From: Lunularia cruciata
Lineage: Eukaryota; Streptophyta; Marchantiopsida; Lunulariales; Lunulariaceae
Assembly (NCBI GenBank): GCA_948567375.1
Contig: OX419758.1
Span: 46,577,473-46,641,472 of the forward strand
Reading direction: 5' to 3'
DNA length: 64,000 bases
In this document: one piece after another, positions 56,221 to 64,000 of the stretch
Layout: every line of letters begins with the position of its first letter
Position numbering within the stretch: the first letter of the stretch is position 1
Made by a program: the position numbers and the translations under genes
Notes under the pieces: model-generated
The model's database searches: none
What the model saw: only the letters and a program-made list of their open reading frames with translations
What the model was told of the DNA's origin: nothing

Positions 56221-56519
56221 CTCTTTGAGCAAAGTTGAGGATGAGCATCATGTGTTTGTTGATTGCCCTTGTTACATGCAGATTAGAGTTAAACATCAGA
56301 TTACTTGTAGTGACTTCTCAACTCTCTTACAGGTTGAAGCTTTAGCATTAGGGAAGTACATGAAAGAAGTTACTTTACATCGGACCAATTTGTTACAGAT
56401 TGGTCTGATGCCCTAGGCCCTTGCCTAGGCTCACATTTCATATGTTTTGTATTGTGTTTCCAGCCTTTTGACTCTTTGGGTCTTTCGGGCTTTATATTTC
56501 ATTGTTTCATTGTTTCATT
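56221..56519 (+). mobile_element. LINE 3'-end insertion in LINE-B ORF1 (second)
   Basis: Plus-strand counterpart of 33281-33577: zinc-finger codons, hairpins, 3' UTR and tail, between actctttg and agtgctgatc of B ORF1. No target duplication is seen. Confidence 0.85.
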
Positions 56520-58200
56520 ATAGTGCTGATCTCAACCTTTACAACATCCATATCAGTCATGAGAGTACTCATGCACTGGGACATAGGTGCAAAGAAGCTT
56601 CTAAGCTCTTTGTGGAAATCATTAGATTTCCTTTACATTTCAGCTAATTGTTGTTGCTTCAAGGCTATATCTGCAATGTCTTTCACCATCTTGGACTCCT
56701 CCATTATGCCAATCACTAATCACTCACAATAAATCTAGAAGTTTTATTTCCAACACCAAAAATTCAAGATTTTCAAGGTAGCTTAGCTGTGATTTTACAT
56801 CACTAAGTACTACTAGCTAGGTATTGAAAGAAGGAACTGGAGAAGTTGGTTCTAATGAGATAAGAATCACCTCAAATGGACATGTGAATGTAAAGCTATT
56901 ACATTCCAAATCAGTGGTGCACAAACCTACCAAAGGCTGCGAAAATTGGGGTACCCAGAGCTCCAAATCTATCCTCTAAACTCTGTCAACAATTTTTCAA
57001 TGTAAAGGCTTGACTGAGCTGATTCTAATGACACAAAGATCACTTCATTTGGATCATTGAGTATAAAGATATAATGGTCTGAATTTGCACTTCACAATGT
57101 TGTGACGTACAAAGAGTAACAGATCTCAAATTGTCACAACTTCCTTGTCTGATCTCCAATTGCAACAAATCAAAGCTCAAAAGAAACCTTGCATAGTGCT
57201 TGTTCTATTGCCACAAAAACCACTTGATTTGGACCTATAAGTACAGAGCAATCCTACTTCACATGTGTAGAATTTAACACCAAGTACTTGGAAGTATTGC
57301 AATGAAGCAAATGGTCATATCATCAGCGTTGGATATCCAAATTCTTCAAATATGAAGTCAATAGAAAGCCTATGCCAATGTGGTTCTTATGACACAAGAA
57401 TCACTTGGATTGGGTTTGTGAGTGAGGAGAACTGGCCCTGCAAAGTTGGAACTCTAAACACCAAGATGCATGAAATGTGACAGAATGGGAATTGCCACCA
57501 ATGCTTGCTCAGACCTCCATGTGCTACGAATTTGGACTTGAAACAGAGTTTGTAACTCACAAATTCTGATGCCGCAATTTTCACTGGATTTGCACTTTTG
57601 ATTGCAGTGCAATCCTCTCCCAATTCTTGCACATTCACATAGATTACCGAGAGCTTCCTCAGAATTGAAAAATGCAGAACTCTCTGTGTACTCCTCCAAA
57701 CTGGACAAGCTTTACCTTGAAAGAAAGCTCTTAGCATAAGGGTCCGAATGAGATCCAAATAACTCCATTTGCTCAAGTATTTGCAGAGGTTCAATCATTT
57801 GAAATTGCAGCTCAAACCCTAAAATCTGCCAAAGAGAACAGAATTCAAACCCTTGTAAATTTCTGCACAAAACTGGTCTTCAAACGTGCTTGATATCAAT
57901 CGAAAGAGCAAGTCAAGGCACATCCAATGCCACAAAAATCACTCTATTTGGACTTTTGATGACGAAGAAACAAACTCTCAAATGTGGATCCTCTATCAGA
58001 ATCTTCAATCACTCATAACTCTTTGCACAAAGCTCAGAATGTAACAATCTTGACAGCCATGGAAAGATATTGACAAGGCGCTTCTAACAAGATCAAAATC
58101 ACAAGGTTTAGACATGTATCGGTTGAGATATAACACTTCAAACTTTTGGGAAATCTACTCTCTCTTCTCCTTCGAATCTTAGTGAAGTAGATCTTCCCCT

Positions 58201-58330
58201 AAACCTGCTCCAATTGTTGTCCATAAAAAAAGAAAGGTGTGACACCTTTAGAGCCAACCACAATCACCTTGGCCTTGTCAAGGTTCACCTCCATCTTTGT
58301 TTGATTGCAAAAGCAAAGTAGAGAATCTAA
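58201..58330 (-). mobile_element. LINE ORF2 RT scrap (counterpart of 38761)
   Basis: Same ~120-bp minus-strand RT piece with identical joints on both sides (gtccataaaa variant; gagaatctaagaggag). Confirms homology of the two blocks. Confidence 0.82.
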
Positions 58331-61300
58331 GAGGAGAGGAGTCCCGAAATTTTTAGAAGTCATATCTCCCTACATACATGTCCAAACGTTGCGGTTTTGG
58401 TCTCGTTCGAAGCGCCTTGCCAAGACCTTTTCATAGCCACCAAGATTGTGTCATTCTGAGCTTTGGGCGAAACGTTATGAGTGATTGAAATTTCTGACAC
58501 AGGAGCTAGACTTGACAATTCGAATCTTCATCATATGGTGTCCAAATGGAGTGATTTTTGTGGCATTAGAAGCGCCTTTGGACGCTCTTTCGATTGATAC
58601 TACGCTGGCTTGCAGAGCACATACACAAAGAAAGTTTTGAAGATTCGAATTCTGCCATCTCTCGGAGATTTTAGGGTTTGAGCTCAATTTTCAACACCTT
58701 GTAAGTTTTTGGTTCTATGTCCAAATCTTTCAATCTTGGACTCATTGGAAAGAGCTGTGAGAGGGCTTTCTTTTGAACTCCTGGTTGCTGAAGTTGGAGT
58801 TCTGTGGAAGAAGTTTCGAAATTCATCAATCTGTGTTCCTGTGCGGTTGGTGGTGCTCAAATCTGGAACTTTCAGAGGCTGGAACTTTGGACTCACATCT
58901 TCAAATGAGGTGAACTTGGACTCATTAGAAGCATCTTGTCAAGAGCTATTGATTGAAATTCATTTCTTAGAATTTGAAGCTTTGTGCTTGCAGTTATCAG
59001 CATTTGAATTCTTTGATTCAATGAGGTTTAGAAGTTTCCATAGAGAACTCTAGAGGCCATAACTTCATGTCTATTGGCTCAAATGAGTTCATTTTTGATT
59101 CATTGGATAGAATTTCTCAAGAGCTTTTGATTGAGTCATCTATTGTAGATTTTAAAGTACTGTATTTTAAAATTTTCATGTAGGAAAAACTCAAATTCAA
59201 AAGTTTGTAACTTTTGATTTACAAGTCCAAAGGAGTTGATTTTTGGTGTAGAGCTATTGGTGTTCACAGAGTGTGAGTGAACCAAAGGATATGTTCTCAT
59301 AGTATCTGTTAGAAATTTTAGAATGGAAGCTTCCAAGATGATGCAAGACATTGCTGAGATAGCTTCAAAACAGCAACAGCTTGCTGAAATGTATAGAAAA
59401 GCAAATGACTTCCACAAGGAACTCAAGAGCTTTTTTGCCCCCATGTCTCAATGCATGAACACTCTTATGGCAGATTTGCAAACCGTAAGAGTTGATGTCT
59501 TGACTGTGAAAGAATCTCTGAATTCGATCACCGTAGATATCCAAGAACTCAAGAAGAGTAGCAATTTGATGTTAGACTCCACCAAGGGTATGGTGGATGC
59601 TACTGAGAAGGTTGCTTCCTTGGGAGCACAAGCCACCAACATTGCTTCACAAAATGGAGGGCTGCAAGAGATGGTTGACACATTAGAGGTCAAGATGAAG
59701 TCATATGCTGAAGCTACGAAGGTGGCTCAAATCTCTTACTTGCAAGAGCATGAGGTTGAGAAGGAGAACCAATTGGTCAGAATGAAGAACTTGAGGATTT
59801 CAGGTTTGCCTGAGATTGAGAAGGAAGACACCAAGGCCATAGTGTGTGAGTTTATTGCTGATTCTTTGAGAGTCCATGATCCTCAGATTTTGCAAGCATA
59901 TAGATTGGGACAACAAGGTGCACAACCAAGAAGCATTTTGGTGAGGTTTGGCTCAGAAACTCTAAGGAATGCAGTGATGGGGAACAAAGCTATACTAAAG
60001 GGGCGGCGTATCTGGTTGGACCCTGATCTCACACCTCTCCAATGGCAAGCAAAGAAGGGAGAATTAGCAAAAGTGAAGGAGGCTCAACAAGCAGGTTTTG
60101 TTGCATTCTTGAGAGATAATAGAGCTGTGATTACTCAAAAGAAATTGTCAGCTATTGCATAGCAATTCCAGACCTTTAGAGTACTATTTTGGAATGTTCA
60201 TGGGCTCACACATACCAAGTACTCCAGCGCTAAGCCTTTGTGGGATGATGCTGATCTGATCAATCTTGTGGAGACATGGGAACATGAAGGAAACACCATT
60301 CAAGACATTGAAGGATTCACTCTTGTTGGTTCAACCTGGAACAAGCGGAGACAACACAAAGGAAGGGGCTTTGGAGGTATTGCTACTTACGTCAGATTTG
60401 GCTTTGAGAAATCAGTCTCTTTGATAGGTCAAGATTCAAGTGGACAATACCATTGGCTGAGGATTGGAGGAGTTGCCACACCTTGCTTCATTGCTGTTTG
60501 TTACTTTGCCCCGTTGACATCACCAATCTATTCAAGTGGACTTCTTAACACCATGCAGCCTTTCCATTCCTTGACGAAGGATGTGTTAGAGTTTCAAAGT
60601 AAAGGTGCAGTCCTTGTTCTTGGTGATTTCAATGCTAGGATCCAAGCCTCTCAGATCCCTGACTTGAGCGACCTTGAGAATGATCCTTTCCACAGCTTGA
60701 TAGACCATTCCAGTGCTTGGTCACGCTCTTCCAAAGATCCTATGTCCAATTCCATGAGTGAGCACTTTTTGAGCTTTGGTGCCAATTGTAGCTTGAAGAT
60801 CTTGAATGGCCTTTCTCAATTTCCAGAAACTTGTAAAAGCACATGCTTTGCCTCAGGTGGATCAAGCACCATAGATTATATGCTCACTTCAGCTAATGAT
60901 ATCCATCTTGTCTCAGATTTTGCTGTTTTAGATCCTCAACCAGAATCAGACCATGCACCTCTATCCTGTACCATCCTTTTTCCTTGCCTCAATAGAACCA
61001 CATTACCTATAGACCATGCTTTTAGAGGCAAACTTCGTCTAGATTTTCACAAGAGAGACTTGTACCAACAAGCTATCCAAGAGAAATTGAGTTCTATGGA
61101 GTGGAGTTCTGATTTTCAACAACGTAGTGATCAATTGATTGAACTTCTTCAATCTACATCAACTTCTTTGTTTCCAAGAGGCTCCCACAGGAAGAGACTT
61201 GGTCTCCCTTGCAATAGATGGTATGATGCTGATTGCAAAATGGCAAGGATCAAAGCTATGGATAGATCTCTTGATCAGATTGCACAAAATCAAGCTTTTG

Positions 61301-62626
61301 TTTTATACAGAAAGTTGGTGAAGTGCAAAAAGCGGGCATTTCTAAGACTCAAAGGAGTTGAGTTGAGCACTGAATTGAGGAGCAATCCCAAGGCTTTTTG
61401 GAAGAAAGTAACCATCAGATCTCCATCTCCATCACTGGACCTGAATGAGCTTTGTGACTATGTGAAGGATTTGTACTTTTTCCCAAATGCTCCAAGCATG
61501 GCACCTTGCCTTGGATCTGCTCTCACCATCTCTGAAGCTGATGTCAAGTACCAATTGAAGAAGTTGGCCAATGGTAAGGCTGAAGACCTTGATGGACTAT
61601 GTGTTGAACTTCTGAAGTGGGGCGGTAGCCAACTGATTTCAATACTCACTTCTCATTTGAATGAGGCAATCAAGTGTGGCTTTCCGGATAGATGGTGCTT
61701 CAAGAAGGTAGTTCCTATTCACAAGTCTGGCCAGAGAGATGTTGTCACCAATTACCGTACCATACTTGTTGGTAGTGTCTTTGCCAAGTTGTATGGTCGA
61801 ATTTTGGAGTCAAGGTTGAGCACTTGGGCTGAAAAGCACAAAATTCGAGCTAAGTGCCAAGCTGGTTTCAGATTAGGCTTTAGTACTTTGGACCACCTAT
61901 TGGTACTTCATGTTTTGTGGTGCAAATCCAAGGGGGTTGGGAGAGCTCTCTATGTTGCCTTTATTGATTTCAGGAAGGCCTTAGATAAGGTGCTCAGGAA
62001 TTCTCTAAGTGAGAGACTCATTGAAGTGGGTGTTTCAGCTGATCTGATTGGTGCTATCTCTAGACTCTATGAGAAAGTGATTGTGAAACTTTCATCTTTG
62101 AGCTCTCAAGATGTCCTTAGCACAATGGGTGTGATCCAAGGCTGCTCTCTGTCTCCAACTCTGTTCGGAATCTTCATCGATGATCTAGAGAGTCTACTCA
62201 TGGAAGCTGGAGCTACAGCTGTACAGGTTGGCTCTTTGATGATACATGCACTCCTTTATGCAGATGATGTAGTGCTTCTCTCCACAAATCCACAGAGTTT
62301 ACAGAAGCTGTTGGATTCTCTACTTTGCTTTTGCAATCAAACAAAGATGGAGGTGAACCTTGACAAGTCCAAGGTCATTGTGGTGGGTTCTAAAGGTGTC
62401 ACACCTTTCTTTTTTGATGGACAGCAATTGGAGCAGGTTTCTTCTTATAAGTACTTGGGCCTTGAGTTTTCTCATGACTATAGTTGGTCTACTTGTGTGA
62501 AGATGAGAATCAATGCACGCTTTAGAGCTTTGTATTCACTCATGAACCGCAGTAGACTTGCTCACCTCACCACATGGGAGTTGAAGAAGGTGCTGTTCAG
62601 ATCTCTTGTGCAGCCGGTGGTTCTCC
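58331..62626 (+). mobile_element. LINE-A, 5' complete and 3' truncated
   Basis: Plus-strand counterpart of the 38897-44100 element: 5' UTR (with a ~35-bp loss near 59163), intact ORF1 and ORF2 open to 62626, where VQPVVL is joined to the middle of a minus-strand 3' UTR that lacks its tail. The missing tail on the neighbour argues for a rearrangement joint and not an insertion. Confidence 0.88.
59323..60162 (+). CDS. LINE ORF1 protein, intact (279 aa)
   Basis: Intact ORF1 (MEASKMMQDIAEIASKQQ to LSAIA) with a complete array upstream. It has the same coiled-coil, RRM-like and CTD-like order as the ORF1 at 15497. Its counterpart in the other block (39925) carries a frameshift and a stop, so those breaks arose after the duplication or were repaired here by conversion. 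ORF2 follows in frame after TAG 60160-60162. Confidence 0.86.
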   Translation: MEASKMMQDIAEIASKQQQLAEMYRKANDFHKELKSFFAPMSQCMNTLMADLQTVRVDVLTVKESLNSITVDIQELKKSSNLMLDSTKGMVDATEKVASLGAQATNIASQNGGLQEMVDTLEVKMKSYAEATKVAQISYLQEHEVEKENQLVRMKNLRISGLPEIEKEDTKAIVCEFIADSLRVHDPQILQAYRLGQQGAQPRSILVRFGSETLRNAVMGNKAILKGRRIWLDPDLTPLQWQAKKGELAKVKEAQQAGFVAFLRDNRAVITQKKLSAIA

Positions 62627-62667
62627 CAAAGAGTCAAAAGGCTGGAAACACAATACAAAACACATGA
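60163..62667 (+). pseudogene. LINE ORF2, C-terminally truncated
   Basis: Open from the codon after the ORF1 stop through the complete endonuclease and RT (KHKI followed by CGA at 61846-61848; KALDKV; YADD) to VVL at 62626. It then runs ~13 codons into foreign antisense sequence. The thumb end and zinc finger are missing. The only ORF2 here in frame with an intact ORF1 and complete RT motifs, but without the 3' end that the RT would need to recognise. Confidence 0.87.
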
Positions 62668-64000
62668 AATGTGAGCCTAGGCAAGGGCCTAGGGCATCGG
62701 ACCAATTTGTAACAAATTGGTCCGATGTAAAGTAACTTCTGTCATGTACTTCCCTAATGCTAAAGCTTCAACCTGTAAGAGAGTTGAGAAGTCACTGCAA
62801 GTAATCTGATGTCTAACTCTAATCTGCATGTAACAAGGGCAATCAACAAACACATGATGCTCATCCTCAACTTTGCTCATAATACACAATTTGCAAAGTC
62901 GCATGGAGTGCTCTATCTGCTGCCAACGTCCTTGTTCTACTTCTAATCTATGAGAACTAGTTCTATATTGAGCGATAACATGTCTCAATGAAGTAGAAAT
63001 CCTAGCCAAGAGATAATCTTGCTCACAATACACCAACATAGGATTAACAAACTGCTGATAGAACACCATCTTGGTACCGGGTTGCTGCCATAAGCGAAGT
63101 AAGAACTGCTCCTTGATCACCTCTCGAAGTGCAATAGGCTCCAATCTCCAGTGTCGCTCAGAAACATTCCACCTTGTGGCCCATGCAATCAGATCTGTAT
63201 ACCAACCAATAGATAGAGTGGCACAAAAAGCTTGGTAGGGAAGTCTCTCATGCTCCATGGACCTCACCTTAGTGGCATATGTGAGAGCCAAGAACAAAGC
63301 TTCAGCCTCAAGCGGTAAAAACCCTGTTTCAGCAAGCAACAATACATAAGGAGTTTGAGTCCTCACTCCAAGTTCATCACACAAAAACAATTTCTGAACT
63401 TTCTCCACCTTTTGCCACCATGTCTTCTTAGTACCTGGATCCCAAATCTGAGCACCATAGAGAACCACTGGCTGCACAAGAGATCTGAACAACACCTTCT
63501 TCAACTCCCATGTGGTAAGGTGAGCAAGTCTAGAGCGGTTCATGAGTGAATACAAAGCTCTAAAGCCTGCATTGATTCTCATCTTCACACAAGTGGACCA
63601 ACTATAGTCATGAGAAAACTCAAGACCCAAGTACTTGTAAGAAGAAACCTGCTCCAATTGCTGTCCATCAAAAAAGAAAGGTGTGACACCTTTAGAACCC
63701 ACCACAATCACCTTGGACTTGTCAAGGTTCACCTCCATCTTTGTTTGATTGCAAAACAAGAGAAGAGAATCCAACAACTTCTGTAAACTTTGTGGATTGG
63801 TAGAGAGGAGCACTACATCATCCGCATATAGTAGTGCATGTATCATCAAGGAGCCAACCTGTACACCTGTAGCTCCAGCTTCCATCAGCACCCTCTCTAG
63901 ATCATCGATGAAGATTCCAAACAATGTTGGAGATAGAGAGCAACCTTGGATCACACCCATTGTGCTAAGGATATCTTGAGAGCTCAAAGATGAAAGTTTC
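62627..64000 (-). mobile_element. LINE ORF2 3' part, runs off the window
   Basis: Minus-strand copy from mid 3' UTR (no tail) through both hairpins (perfect stem near 62697-62727), zinc finger and RT to SSLSSQDILSTMG at the window edge. The open frame 63987-62689 (432 aa) continues beyond the window. Sublineage markers DLERVLMEAG and LLLFCNQ match 30731 and 52116. Confidence 0.88.

Larger units (their letters stand above)
53653..58200 (-). mobile_element. LINE-B, contiguous 5' UTR-ORF1-ORF2 part
   Basis: Minus-strand B element in its undisrupted order: ORF2 RT front (53653, CGFPDR) and endonuclease with the foldback deletion, UAG junction (54953-54955), ORF1 with two inserted LINE 3' ends, then the 5' UTR array from 56713 to 58200. 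The 32886-36149 and 37488-38760 pieces are the same element split by an inversion. Decay is shared (stop at 54226 region, TGA-type stop near 54014), so it predates the duplication. Confidence 0.88.
50480..62626. repeat. Duplicated block, unit 2 (approximate)
   Basis: Second unit, about 19.4-21.4 kb downstream in direct orientation. It holds the LINE-B element in unbroken order and lacks the two LINE 3' ends (31942-32885, 36502-37487) that flank the inversion in unit 1. Composite joints shared between units rule out independent insertions. Confidence 0.82.

Noticed and set aside
1-64000. Host protein-coding genes, tRNAs or rRNAs
   Set aside because: All long frames resolve into LINE or gypsy parts, and no tRNA- or rRNA-like sequence was recognised by eye.

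Overview
The window is a eukaryotic repeat jungle, almost certainly from a land plant or close relative. It contains the first ~61 nt of a U6 snRNA with the plant-type 5' stem (GTCCCTTCGGGGAC), a Ty3/gypsy fossil, and dozens of copies of one APE-type non-LTR retrotransposon (LINE) whose ORF2 ends in a plant-style zf-RVT zinc finger. I see no host protein gene, tRNA, rRNA or CRISPR array. Nearly every base belongs to the LINE family, to the gypsy fragment, or to short junction sequence.

The LINE (about 5.2 kb when complete) can be read by comparing copies. Its 5' UTR is a degenerate ~180-bp tandem array (six units in subfamily A, eight in subfamily B). ORF1 is 279 aa (coiled coil, then RRM-like and CTD-like parts). 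A single UAG follows, and ORF2 runs in the same frame for ~1077 aa (APE endonuclease, RT, zf-RVT). The 3' end has two back-to-back hairpins overlapping the ORF2 stop, a short 3' UTR and a (TTTCATTG)n tail. ORF2 has no AUG before its endonuclease domain, and the context UAG CAA UUC is kept in all 12 copies that preserve this junction. Read-through of the ORF1 stop is therefore the simplest expression model.

Layout. 1-7.6 kb: opposed LINE fragments. 7.6-9.7 kb: broken Ty3/gypsy fragment with a LINE 3' end inserted. 9.7-13.2 kb: LINE scraps in both orientations. 13.2-17.2 kb: two head-to-tail 5' halves, the second with intact ORF1. 17.2-22.4 kb: complete minus-strand subfamily A element with intact ORF1 and an ORF2 with two stops. 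22.4-23.9 kb: scraps, one joined through a perfect foldback. 23.9-26.3 kb: subfamily B 5' UTR and ORF1. 26.29-26.39 kb: two small palindromes and the U6 fragment, fused to a LINE 3' half ending at 28.6 kb. 28.6-38.9 kb: minus and plus fragments and a split B element. 38.9-44.1 kb: complete plus-strand A element with decayed ORFs. 44.1-47.9 kb: 5'-truncated copy with a completely open ORF2. 47.9-49.05 kb: fragment containing a 200-N gap whose two flanks are the same sequence. 49.05-62.6 kb: a second version of the 29-43 kb block with a ~3.6 kb segment in opposite orientation. 62.6-64 kb: minus-strand LINE 3' part running off the window.

ORF1 and ORF2 would jointly make the RNP that performs target-primed reverse transcription. 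No single copy here has intact 5' UTR, ORF1, ORF2 and 3' end together. However, intact ORF1s (15.5, 20.5 and 59.3 kb) and an intact ORF2 (44.6 kb) coexist. Boundaries of fragments were read by eye against other copies and are good to about 5-20 bp.
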